Assembly (NCBI GenBank): GCA_031253335.1
Contig: JAIRWF010000009.1
Span: forward strand, 1-40,640
Direction: 5' to 3'
DNA from: Streptococcaceae bacterium
GTDB lineage: Bacteria; Bacillota; Bacilli; Lactobacillales; Streptococcaceae
Length of the DNA stretch: 40,640 nt
Both the position numbers and the translations under genes were made by a program. Below the pieces are notes generated by a model. The model was given only the letters and a program-made list of their open reading frames with translations. It had not been told where the DNA came from and did no database searches. Below are positions 33,041 to 40,528 of this stretch, in pieces (positions within the stretch are counted from its first letter, which is position 1; every line of letters begins with the position of its first letter).

Positions 33041-33928
33041 ATGAATTTAGAAGTTTCTCAGCTGTCATTTGCCTATGGTACGCAGCAGGTGCTTGATATT
33101 TCTTCTGTCAAATTTGACAGTGGGCATATTTATGGGATTGTTGGGCAAAATGGGGTCGGAAAGACGACATTTTTCAAGGCGTTGACAAATATCATTACCA
33201 ACTATACAGGCGCTGTCAAATTTGACGAGGTGCTTGTCAAGGAAAATCCGGCTATTCTTACAAAAGTCGGCATTATGCTGGATGATATGGAGCTCTACAA
33301 AGCGCAAACAGGTCTTTTCAACCTGCGTTATTTTGGGGGCCTCAGAGGAGGCTTTGATGAGGAAAATGCGCGCAGTATGGCTGCCGCGCTCGGCATTGCA
33401 GATAGCTTGGATAAAAAGGTCTCGGGCTATTCTCTTGGGATGGGTAAAAAACTTATCCTCCTCATCTCGCTCATGAATTCGGCCGACGTCCTCATTTTTG
33501 ACGAGCCTTTCCGTGGAATTGATGCGACGTCTGTGGCCTGGGTACGCGAGAAACTCTTGCAACTCAAGCAGGAAAACAAGCTCATCCTCATCTCAAGCCA
33601 CGTCCAAGAAGACATTGAGTCCATCTGCGATACGGTTTATCTGCTGGATAATGGCGACTTCAAAGACAGTCTGGACTTGACAGATACTAATGCCACGATG
33701 ACCTACACCGTTGCAGTCAGTGACGTGGCAGCATTTGCGGAACTTTTGAGCCAGAAAAACATCCCTGCCATGACCAAAAATAACCTTGTCAAATTTGACA
33801 GCACCTCGAAAGACTTTCAAGCTCTATTTTCAGAGGCCGTCAAATCTGATATCACCTTTGACGAAATCAAAAAGACATCTACTCTTGCCGGATTTATCAA
33901 CGGAGCTACAAAAGGAGGCTACGCATGA
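33041..33928 (+). CDS. ABC transporter ATP-binding protein
   Basis: The 295-residue ATPase has Walker A VGQNGVGKTT (about residues 35-44), signature YSLGMGKK, Walker B VLIFDEPFRGID and a switch histidine in LISSHVQED. A C-terminal extension of about 90 residues follows, as in antibiotic or bacteriocin-resistance type exporters. Three exact GTCAAATTTGAC palindromes fall in frame as VKFD (about residues 24, 60 and 251), two in the N-terminal strands and one in the extension. The start codon follows AAAGGAGG. It overlaps its permease by four bases (ATGA). Confidence 0.92.
   Translation: MNLEVSQLSFAYGTQQVLDISSVKFDSGHIYGIVGQNGVGKTTFFKALTNIITNYTGAVKFDEVLVKENPAILTKVGIMLDDMELYKAQTGLFNLRYFGGLRGGFDEENARSMAAALGIADSLDKKVSGYSLGMGKKLILLISLMNSADVLIFDEPFRGIDATSVAWVREKLLQLKQENKLILISSHVQEDIESICDTVYLLDNGDFKDSLDLTDTNATMTYTVAVSDVAAFAELLSQKNIPAMTKNNLVKFDSTSKDFQALFSEAVKSDITFDEIKKTSTLAGFINGATKGGYA
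33105..33850. repeat. Iterated palindromes inside the ABC ATPase gene
   Basis: Exact GTCAAATTTGAC lies at 33107-33118 (16-bp palindrome 33105-33120), 33215-33226 and 33788-33799, with a near copy GTCAAATCTGAT at 33839-33850. All are read in the same frame as Val-Lys-Phe/Ser-Asp. Confidence 0.85.
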
Positions 33929-34701
33929 ACGCAAGCAACATCTTCAAAATGGAATTCTACAAAAACTTCCGTGACCGCGTCTGGATCATTATCACAGGGA
34001 TTCTTACTGTTGCGTCCCTCCTCACAACGATTCTAGGCATCATGACAGCTACCGCATTTTCTAACAACAACCAAGCAGAATTCACGCTCTCAACAGTCCT
34101 TGTGATGCTTTTTGGCACCTTTGTCTTCTTTACCATTGTTGCCCTCTATGCCTTTAGCGTTGCCTACCCTTACCATCTGCTCTCGCAGGACTATAGCAAT
34201 CGCGCGCTAGGCTTGATGATTGCAAGCGGGGTCAACCGTAGTAGTTACTACTTTATGAAGGTCCTAGCGACGATTCTTTCTACCCTTTTGGCACTTGCGA
34301 TTATCCTGATTATTCCCCTGATTCTCGTACTGGGCTTTTACTTTCAGCCAGTCACCACAGCCCTCAGCCAGTTTTTCTCAGGGATTACACTCCCCCTTGC
34401 TCTTTTCTATCTCGTGAGCTACATCATCGGCCAGCTCGCAGCAGTTGCTCTCATGTTCTGGTGCGTCATCATGGCACGCGGCAAATTCTGGGCCATCTTC
34501 GTCTTTTTTGGCATCAGTATGGGGGCAGGCGTCATTACAAGCATTATTACAACCACCTTTATCGGCATTACTACCACAGCAAATAGCGCCTCCGACATCC
34601 CAACCTACGGCTCAGCAGTCATTAATATCTTGATAGGTCTTGTAGAACTCGTACTTTACGCTCTCATTGGCTTCTTCCAGATTCGCAGACAAGACCTTTA
34701 A
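33925..34701 (+). CDS. ABC-2 type transporter permease
   Basis: The 258-residue membrane protein has six predicted helices, beginning with a helix at about residues 17-40, and a polar MASGVNRSSYYFMK-like segment (LMIASGVNRSSYYF) between helices 2 and 3 as in ABC-2 permeases of the lantibiotic-immunity type. It is translationally coupled to the ATPase and ends at a bidirectional terminator. The substrate is unknown. Confidence 0.87.
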   Translation: MNASNIFKMEFYKNFRDRVWIIITGILTVASLLTTILGIMTATAFSNNNQAEFTLSTVLVMLFGTFVFFTIVALYAFSVAYPYHLLSQDYSNRALGLMIASGVNRSSYYFMKVLATILSTLLALAIILIIPLILVLGFYFQPVTTALSQFFSGITLPLALFYLVSYIIGQLAAVALMFWCVIMARGKFWAIFVFFGISMGAGVITSIITTTFIGITTTANSASDIPTYGSAVINILIGLVELVLYALIGFFQIRRQDL

Positions 34702-34712
34702 AATCCAAGCAA

Positions 34713-34735
34713 AAAACCATCACTCCGATGGTTTT
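34713..34735. terminator. Bidirectional terminator between convergent units
   Basis: AAAACCATC-ACTCC-GATGGTTTT has U-tracts on both strands. On the minus strand it includes the last codons of the 34720 gene, so the stem is also coding. Confidence 0.9.
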
Positions 34736-34938
34736 TGATATTTCTCAAGCACCCGCTTGATTTCATCAATATTGCCTTGTGCGGAAAACTGGAACTCCTC
34801 CACACGACGTGCAATCTTTTGCCCTGTTTTCTGTGCGATAAAGGCTTCATCTTTTACCACATCGAGCTTTCCTTTGATGTCCTCACGCTCCTCAGAAAGT
34901 CGCTTCACATAAAACCAAATATCTTTCAAGAGCCCCAT
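34720..34938 (-). CDS. Small helical hypothetical protein downstream of hit
   Basis: The 72-residue protein is highly charged and predicted helical (for example KRLSEEREDIKGKLDVVKDE), with no signal peptide or membrane segment. Its start overlaps the hit stop by one base (TAATG), so it is translationally coupled to hit. Small helical proteins are often found in this position in Lactobacillales, but I cannot name a function. The C-terminal KYQKPSE is encoded by the terminator stem. Confidence 0.75.
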   Translation of the reverse strand: MGLLKDIWFYVKRLSEEREDIKGKLDVVKDEAFIAQKTGQKIARRVEEFQFSAQGNIDEIKRVLEKYQKPSE

Positions 34939-35351
34939 TAGCCTAAAATCTCCTTTTGGATACCTTCAAGCAATGCGGGGTCTGCCATCGGTTTTTCACG
35001 GAAAAAAGTCTCCTCAACACCGGTGTCACCTTTGTAGCGTGGCACGAGATGAATGTGTGTATGAAAAACGCTTTGCCCTGCGGCCGCTTCGAGATTGCTC
35101 ATGATGTTCATCCCGTCAGCGTGCATTTTGTCTTTGATGAGATTGGCAAGTTCAGGGATCTTAGCAGTTACCGTGGCGAGTTCGTCGCCTGTCATCTCAA
35201 AAATATTGCGGAAATGCTTTTTGGGCACAATCAACGTGTGACCTTTTGTCACCTGCGTCGCATCCAAAAAAGCGTACACGTCGTCGTCCTCGTAAATCTT
35301 ATATGAGGGGATGTCGCCCGCGATAATTTTACAAAAAATACAGTTGTCCAT
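34938..35351 (-). CDS. hit: HIT family nucleotide-binding hydrolase
   Basis: This 137-residue histidine triad protein has the N-terminal CIFCKIIAGDIPSYKIYEDD and the active-site triad HTHIHLVPRY (about residues 97-106). HIT proteins hydrolyse nucleoside phosphoramidates or dinucleotide substrates. In Firmicutes hit is classically divergent from ecsAB; here ecsA begins 2 kb away, with three extra genes in between. The -10 TATAAT on the minus strand (35363-35358), extended by TGC, predicts +1 exactly at the ATG (35351), without a Shine-Dalgarno. Confidence 0.95.
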   Translation of the reverse strand: MDNCIFCKIIAGDIPSYKIYEDDDVYAFLDATQVTKGHTLIVPKKHFRNIFEMTGDELATVTAKIPELANLIKDKMHADGMNIMSNLEAAAGQSVFHTHIHLVPRYKGDTGVEETFFREKPMADPALLEGIQKEILG

Positions 35352-35382
35352 GGGGCTATTATAGCACGTTCGCTCTCTCCTT

Positions 35383-35787
35383 TCAATTACCTTTCTCTAA
35401 AAAATAAGACTTCGACTGATGAATCTCAATAATTTTATTTCCAATCTTTAACCGCTGATTGTCTAACCAAATGAGTTGATTCTTTTGCCAATCAATTTTT
35501 GTTTCTTCTGTATCATCAATCTCATACACCGTCATGCTATTAAGAAGAGGAAGACCATTTTTATCTGTTACAACAACTGAGTAGGGCCCCAAGCCCAAAC
35601 CGCCTCCATCAGCAATCTGTGCTTTTGCGACGTATTGCTTATTGGGTGATGTAGCTGTTGATAATGTGTCTTTTGTAATAAGGCCGCTAAAAATTACTGT
35701 TGCAATTCCCCATATGACTACTAGGGTAAGAATAACGCCAGAAAAAATACCCCCAATGAACCACCACTTGTTATGCTCTTTTTTCAT
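35383..35787 (-). CDS. Single-pass membrane protein of unknown function
   Basis: The 134-residue product has an N-terminal cytoplasmic stub MKKEHNKWW, one membrane helix (about residues 10-33) and an outer domain of about 95 residues with SPNKQYVAKAQIADGGG and PYSVVVTDKNG. The outer part faintly resembles DUF5412-type lipoprotein-like domains; this is uncertain. The start at 35787 is preferred over 35802 because GGAGAG then lies at the correct distance. The N-terminal segment is clearly similar to the 37-residue peptide encoded just upstream. AT-rich. Confidence 0.7.
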   Translation of the reverse strand: MKKEHNKWWFIGGIFSGVILTLVVIWGIATVIFSGLITKDTLSTATSPNKQYVAKAQIADGGGLGLGPYSVVVTDKNGLPLLNSMTVYEIDDTEETKIDWQKNQLIWLDNQRLKIGNKIIEIHQSKSYFLEKGN

Positions 35788-35788
35788 C

Positions 35789-35902
35789 TCAGAACTCTCC
35801 ATAATAAATAAATGTTATCACAAGAATCCCAACTATCGTGAGAATAATCCCTACAACGATTCCCCATAAATACCAAAAGCGTGCCCGGTGTTCTTTTTTC
35901 AA
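35789..35902 (-). CDS. 37-residue membrane peptide, TTG start
   Basis: This short frame reads M(TTG)KKEHRARFWYLWGIVVG and continues as a hydrophobic helix to YYGEF. Its TTG overlaps the stop of the DUF805 gene (TTGA), and its stop lies one base before the next ATG (TGAGATG), so the three genes are packed as a coupled set. It matches the first 37 residues of the following protein (KKEH, aromatic pair, GI..G.ILT.V), indicating a tandem duplication of the anchor segment. Confidence 0.55.
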   Translation of the reverse strand: MKKEHRARFWYLWGIVVGIILTIVGILVITFIYYGEF

Positions 35903-37260
35903 AATCTAACCCCTTTACTATACAAGTCCATTCCAATTCTAACCATTTTATAATCTTGAGGTTGATCAAGTCTCTTAATTGTACTGAGTGAGTAGTACTG
36001 TTCTCCAACCCTCAAAGTAATGTTTGAAAAACCCAAAATTCTGCCCATATATCCAAAATGAATATTCCCTATATCAGAAACGCTTCCTTTGTTCCCATAG
36101 ACATAGTAAGTCCCTTTTAGATTAAGACTCTTGTAATGTGCTAAATCCCAAGCTCCGTTTGTTTTTTCTAAAGATTTAAAAGTATTAAGTAGATAAGTTA
36201 ATCTTGCAGCAGCAAAAATTGTATTACTATCCTTCCACGTTATAGCTGGCTGGTTAAGGGGAATTTTTGGGGTTTTTTTATTTGCTACAGCATCTGCAGT
36301 AGCCTTTATTTTTGTTGCTTCTGTGATGTGACTCCTAAAAATAGCTGCAATTTGGGGTGTCGTATAATTTGCTGATTGTTTTGTTGCAGCTGAAACAGAA
36401 AGAATGCCCCATTCTCCATTATTTACTTGATTGGAATTATTAGCTGTTTCACTACTTTTTGCAGCTTCTGAGACGGAGCTATTCACAAGTTGTTGCAACA
36501 AACTGGCGATTGGTTTAGGATAGTCTTCAATAGCCACAGCTCCTTTTTCCTGTGTCTCTTTTTGGATAATAGTATTAGCAGCATTATTGGAAATAGTAGT
36601 TGCTGATTTATCAGAGATATTTGCTGCAACTTGGATTGTGACATCAGGCTGTGAACTATTATCAATCTTTTGAGTTTCCACCTGTATTTGGATAATTAAT
36701 TTAGCGTCGTTTAAAGAAATGGATGAATTGTCACCAAAAACTACTTGCTCAGCTTTTACAGGAAGATAGAATAAGCTAAAAGCCATCAAAGTGGTTAGTC
36801 CGATAGCCACAGCAGCGATACTTTGCGTCCGTCCAAAGAAATGGGCCTTCTGGTTGGTTGGAAAAAGCATTAAAATCACAATCGCAACAAATAAAAGTAT
36901 GGAGATAACCTCAGCAATGTCGGAATGTAATTCGGCTAATCCTAAACTTAGAGGTAATAACAACCACCACAATGGATTAATACCAGCATCTCTAAGACGG
37001 CGAATTCCCAAAGAAGCCCAACCAATAGCAGGGAGGAGAAGCCATCCAATTAACAAGGCTAAAAATAAGTAGGTCAAAAATGAGAAGCCATCCCAATCAA
37101 GTGTCAACGCAACTGCAAGCCCAGTGGAGACAAGGAAAAAAGACAATAAAAGAAGTGAAATGAGGAAATTTCCTAAATAGACCCACCAAAAGTCTCTTCG
37201 GCTTGAGCGTCCAGAAAAATTAAAATAGTTTTTGTAGAAATTTTTATAGGCTTTAATCAT
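35899..37260 (-). CDS. DUF805-domain membrane protein with large C-terminal domain
   Basis: The 453-residue protein begins with a DUF805 unit (residues about 1-145): YFNFSGRSSRRDFWW, four membrane helices and IRRLRDAGINPLWWLL. A fifth helix (about 150-168) leads to about 280 residues of Asn/Ser/Thr-rich, probably extracytoplasmic sequence. Most DUF805 proteins stop after the first domain, so the C-terminal extension is unusual. It contains AANISDKSATTISNNAAN and a final globular part from about residue 330. It leads a three-gene coupled set inside the hit-ecsAB interval and is AT-rich against its neighbours. Function unknown. Confidence 0.8.
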   Translation of the reverse strand: MIKAYKNFYKNYFNFSGRSSRRDFWWVYLGNFLISLLLLSFFLVSTGLAVALTLDWDGFSFLTYLFLALLIGWLLLPAIGWASLGIRRLRDAGINPLWWLLLPLSLGLAELHSDIAEVISILLFVAIVILMLFPTNQKAHFFGRTQSIAAVAIGLTTLMAFSLFYLPVKAEQVVFGDNSSISLNDAKLIIQIQVETQKIDNSSQPDVTIQVAANISDKSATTISNNAANTIIQKETQEKGAVAIEDYPKPIASLLQQLVNSSVSEAAKSSETANNSNQVNNGEWGILSVSAATKQSANYTTPQIAAIFRSHITEATKIKATADAVANKKTPKIPLNQPAITWKDSNTIFAAARLTYLLNTFKSLEKTNGAWDLAHYKSLNLKGTYYVYGNKGSVSDIGNIHFGYMGRILGFSNITLRVGEQYYSLSTIKRLDQPQDYKMVRIGMDLYSKGVRF

Positions 37261-37382
37261 AAGAATTCTCCCAAATGAATTTGTTAAACATATTCACAAA
37301 AGTAGTTTAGCATTTTATGTATCAGAAATAGCAAAATCTGCTTGTGAACTTTAGAACAGACTGAAAATGTTATAATAAACGC

Positions 37383-38129
37383 ATGACTTTATCCATAAAA
37401 AACCTCTCAGGCGGCTATTTCGGGCGGCCTGTCCTGAAAAATGTAAATTTTGAGCTCGCAGACGGCGAACTCGCGGCCTTTGTCGGGCTCAATGGTGCAG
37501 GAAAAACGACAACCATTAAGGAAATCATGGGTCTTTTGACGCCGTTTTCAGGCGAAATTCGGGTGAATGGGGTGACGCTCAAAGAAAATGCGGATGCCTA
37601 CCGCAAGGCGATTGGCTACATCCCCGAGTCGCCGAGCCTTTACGACGAGCTCACGCTGGAAGAGCATATTGACCTGACTGCCCTCTCATATGACATTCCG
37701 AGCGACATTGCGCGCGCGCGCGCCCAAAAACTCCTCCAGACTTTCCGCCTCGACGACAAGCTGGACTGGTTTCCGAGCACTTTTTCAAAGGGCATGAAGC
37801 AAAAAGTCATGATTATCTGCGCTTTTCTCACGCAGCCCTCGCTCTACATCATTGACGAGCCCTTTATGGGGCTTGACCCGCTTGCGATTCACGACCTGAT
37901 TGACTTGATGCAGGAGATGCGCGCAGAAGGTGCGTCGATTCTCATGAGTACGCATATTTTGGCAACGGCCGAGCAATTTGCGGATAAATTTATCGTCTTG
38001 AAAGATGGTGGGGTCGTAGCTGACGGGAATTTGGCGGCTCTACAAGCGCAATTCGGTGCGGGAAAGAGCTTAGACGATATTTATATGGAACTCGCCCGTC
38101 CAACAACCGGGAGCACAGCCCGCTCATGA
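37383..38129 (+). CDS. ecsA: ABC transporter ATP-binding protein EcsA
   Basis: EcsA is the ATPase of the EcsAB exporter, which affects protein secretion, regulated membrane proteolysis and peptide export in Firmicutes. The 248 residues include Walker A GLNGAGKTT, signature FSKGMKQK, Walker B LYIIDEPFMGLD and the switch histidine in MSTHILATAEQ. The -10 TATAAT (37371-37376, extended by TGT) predicts +1 exactly at the ATG (37383); no Shine-Dalgarno is present. It overlaps ecsB by four bases (ATGA). Confidence 0.93.
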   Translation: MTLSIKNLSGGYFGRPVLKNVNFELADGELAAFVGLNGAGKTTTIKEIMGLLTPFSGEIRVNGVTLKENADAYRKAIGYIPESPSLYDELTLEEHIDLTALSYDIPSDIARARAQKLLQTFRLDDKLDWFPSTFSKGMKQKVMIICAFLTQPSLYIIDEPFMGLDPLAIHDLIDLMQEMRAEGASILMSTHILATAEQFADKFIVLKDGGVVADGNLAALQAQFGAGKSLDDIYMELARPTTGSTARS

Positions 38130-39157
38130 ATGCCATTTTCAAAAAACGTCGGGACGACTATTACACGCAAACTTTCAAGTATTTGCGCTATGTTTTTAAC
38201 GACCATTTTTTGCTTTTTCTCGTGATTGCACTCGCGGCCCTCGCCGTGCAATATGCGCAATTTGTGCAGCAGCATACCTTGTCGCCACTTGAAAAAGGTT
38301 TTGTCATCCTGGTCGTGACTGGTGTTTCGCTTGCCTTTGGGCGCCTTGCCACTTTTGTTGAGGCGGCCGATGGGGTTTTTCTTCTCGCAAAAGAAGTTGA
38401 GATTCGTGCAGAACTCCGTAAAGCTGTCCGCAGATCCTTGCTTTTGCCTTCTACGGTTGGACTTGTGCTGATTGTCATCTCACAGCTCGCACTCAAGCTC
38501 CCCCTCTGGGGGCTCGTTCTCTGGTTTCTCCTTATCCTTGCATTAAAATACTTCCTACTCGCACGAAAACTCCACCGCTTTAGCCCCACAGAGAATACGC
38601 TGGATTGGCAAAACTTGATTGACTACGAAAAAGAGCGCCAAACGAGCCTTCTCAAAATATATAGTCTTTTCACAAATGTGAAAGGTCTCTCAAACCGCGC
38701 GAAACGGCGCCGTTATCTGGACTTTCTTGCGGGACATTCTCCTAAAAACGCCATGCGGCTCCTCTACTGCAGAACTTTTCTGCGCGCCGGCGATTACTTG
38801 AGCCTGACCTTGCGCCTAGGCATTCTAAGCTTTCTTTGTGTTGCCTTTATTCCCAATATTTGGGCAGCAATGCTCGCCGCGTTTATTTTGAACTATGCAC
38901 TGATTTTTCAACTTGTTGCGATGGAAAATAGCTATGCGGACGTCTTGCTCGCAAGAACGTACCCTCAGCGAATGGATCTTGCGCGTCAGGAACTGTTGCG
39001 ATTATTGCTTTTTATTGCCTTTGGCCTCTTTATCTTGCAATTTATAATAGTAGTTGTAACGCATATTGGAGCAGGAATGCTCCTTGCGGCTGCACTTGTG
39101 ATTCCGCTTTTTGAGGGTCTTTATCTGACTTATCGCTTGCGTACAAAAAAAGCCTGA
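38126..39157 (+). CDS. ecsB: ABC transporter permease EcsB
   Basis: The 343-residue integral membrane partner of EcsA begins with a cytoplasmic segment KKRRDDYYTQTFKYLRYVFNDH, typical of EcsB, followed by about six to eight helices in two groups around a basic loop (LSNRAKRRRYLDFLAGHSPK). It is translationally coupled to ecsA and ends at a strong terminator. Confidence 0.9.
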   Translation: MNAIFKKRRDDYYTQTFKYLRYVFNDHFLLFLVIALAALAVQYAQFVQQHTLSPLEKGFVILVVTGVSLAFGRLATFVEAADGVFLLAKEVEIRAELRKAVRRSLLLPSTVGLVLIVISQLALKLPLWGLVLWFLLILALKYFLLARKLHRFSPTENTLDWQNLIDYEKERQTSLLKIYSLFTNVKGLSNRAKRRRYLDFLAGHSPKNAMRLLYCRTFLRAGDYLSLTLRLGILSFLCVAFIPNIWAAMLAAFILNYALIFQLVAMENSYADVLLARTYPQRMDLARQELLRLLLFIAFGLFILQFIIVVVTHIGAGMLLAAALVIPLFEGLYLTYRLRTKKA

Positions 39158-39168
39158 ATCAGGCTTTT
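39148..39168. terminator. Bidirectional terminator between ecsB and the 39168 gene
   Basis: AAAAGCCT-GAATC-AGGCTTTT has U-tracts on both strands and overlaps both stop codon regions of the convergent genes. Confidence 0.9.
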
Positions 39169-39524
39169 CATTTGCGGTTTATCCAGAGAAAGTAGAGGCG
39201 TTTAACGCCTAGTATAATGCCAAGCGGCAAGAGAAGGCCAATCGGCAGTGCAACAAAACTTGGGAACAAGGCAAGGCAGAAGGCGAGAATAAGTGGCATG
39301 AGGACGGAATAAATCCCTACATGCAGGAAAAAGCTCACTTCTCTGCGCCTTTTTTTTTCTTGAATTTTTGCGAGGTTCAGCGGACGGTATTCCCGTGCGA
39401 GTGGCTGACTTGAAACTTGCTCAGCTGCTGCAGGCGTCTCTGGATTTTGAAGTGACTGGTTTTGCGCCTGTCTGACGCTCCCTATCGACTGAAAACCCAA
39501 ATCCTCATAACGTTTGGCTTCCAT
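39168..39524 (-). CDS. Small two-helix membrane protein
   Basis: The 118-residue protein has a soluble, Gln/Ala-rich N-terminal half (about 65 residues) and two close membrane helices (about 66-85 and 89-108) separated by a short turn, ending KRLYFLWINRK. I do not recognise a family beyond a two-helix layout. Its start lies in a 71-bp divergent promoter region shared with the U32 gene; a TGT-TATGAT element places transcription start within a few bases of the ATG. Confidence 0.7.
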   Translation of the reverse strand: MEAKRYEDLGFQSIGSVRQAQNQSLQNPETPAAAEQVSSQPLAREYRPLNLAKIQEKKRRREVSFFLHVGIYSVLMPLILAFCLALFPSFVALPIGLLLPLGIILGVKRLYFLWINRK

Positions 39525-39595
39525 GCTATCCCATAATCATAACATAAATGAACATAATTTGCAAATGGAAAGGGGAATATGCTATACTAAATAGC

Positions 39596-40528
39596 GTGAA
39601 TATACGGATTACAGCGACATGTGAGTCGTTTGAGCAGGCGCAAAAGCTATTGGAAAATGGGGTGGATTGCCTTTATTTGGGGGAGGGAGAGTTTGGCTTG
39701 CGCTTGCCGTCCGCATTTTCGCTTAATGAAATCCGTGAACTCACAGCTCTTGCGCACGTGGCTGGAAAATTCGTGACCATTGCGGTCAACGCCCTCATGC
39801 ACGTGGAGAAAATGGCGAAAATCCGTGATTATCTGAGCTTTTTATCCGAAATTCTGACCCCAGAAGACCATCTTGCTGTGGGTGATGCAGGTGTGATTTA
39901 CGTCTTGCAGGAGGAATTTCCGCAGCTCCATTGGATTTATGATGCTTCGACCATGGTGGCGAGTGCCCGCCAGGTCAATTTCTGGGCGAAGCAAGGCGCG
40001 TCTGGTGCCGTGTTGGCTCGTGAACTCCCCAAGCCCGAGCTTGAAGCGATGTCTCACGAGCTTGAAATCCCAGGCGAAATCTTGGTCTATGGCGCGACGG
40101 TCATTCACCAGTCGAAGCGCCCGCTCTTGCAGAATTATTTCAATTTTGCGCAGGTCGAAAACGGCAAAAAAGATCAGAAAAATTACCATTTCCTCGCTGA
40201 GCCGTCCGATGAGAACTCGCATTACAGCATTTTTGAGGATGCGCACGGCACGCACATTTTCGCAAACGACGACCTCAACATGATGACGGCCCTCCCTGAA
40301 CTCCTCGCCATGGGCTATGACCATTGGAAGCTTGACGGCATTTTTACCCGTGGCGACGCTTTTGTCGAAATCGTGAAATGCTTCGTAGAAGCCCGTCAGA
40401 TGTTGGAAACAGGTTCTGCCAAATTTGACGAAATCACTTTGCTTGACGAAAAGGTTCGCAAGCTCCATCCCGCGAATCGCACGCTTTCCCGTGGATTTTA
40501 TGACTTAGATCCGAAGAAAATCAAATGA
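39596..40528 (+). CDS. U32 family protein, TrhP/YrrN-like
   Basis: This peptidase-U32 family member (310 residues from GTG) begins MNIRITATCESFEQAQ, followed by GVDCLYLGEGEFGLRLPSAF and a TIM-barrel-like core. U32 proteins of this type take part in tRNA U34 hydroxylation (TrhP) with a longer partner. The GTG at 39596 is chosen because family homology starts there and the extended -10 TGC-TATACT (39583-39588) predicts +1 at 39595; the frame continues upstream through the promoter but has no ribosome binding site. It overlaps the next gene by four bases (ATGA). Confidence 0.85.
   Translation: MNIRITATCESFEQAQKLLENGVDCLYLGEGEFGLRLPSAFSLNEIRELTALAHVAGKFVTIAVNALMHVEKMAKIRDYLSFLSEILTPEDHLAVGDAGVIYVLQEEFPQLHWIYDASTMVASARQVNFWAKQGASGAVLARELPKPELEAMSHELEIPGEILVYGATVIHQSKRPLLQNYFNFAQVENGKKDQKNYHFLAEPSDENSHYSIFEDAHGTHIFANDDLNMMTALPELLAMGYDHWKLDGIFTRGDAFVEIVKCFVEARQMLETGSAKFDEITLLDEKVRKLHPANRTLSRGFYDLDPKKIK

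Noticed and set aside
39842-40468. 208-codon minus-strand ORF over the U32 gene
   Set aside because: It is antisense to a gene with clear family homology and has no upstream signals.
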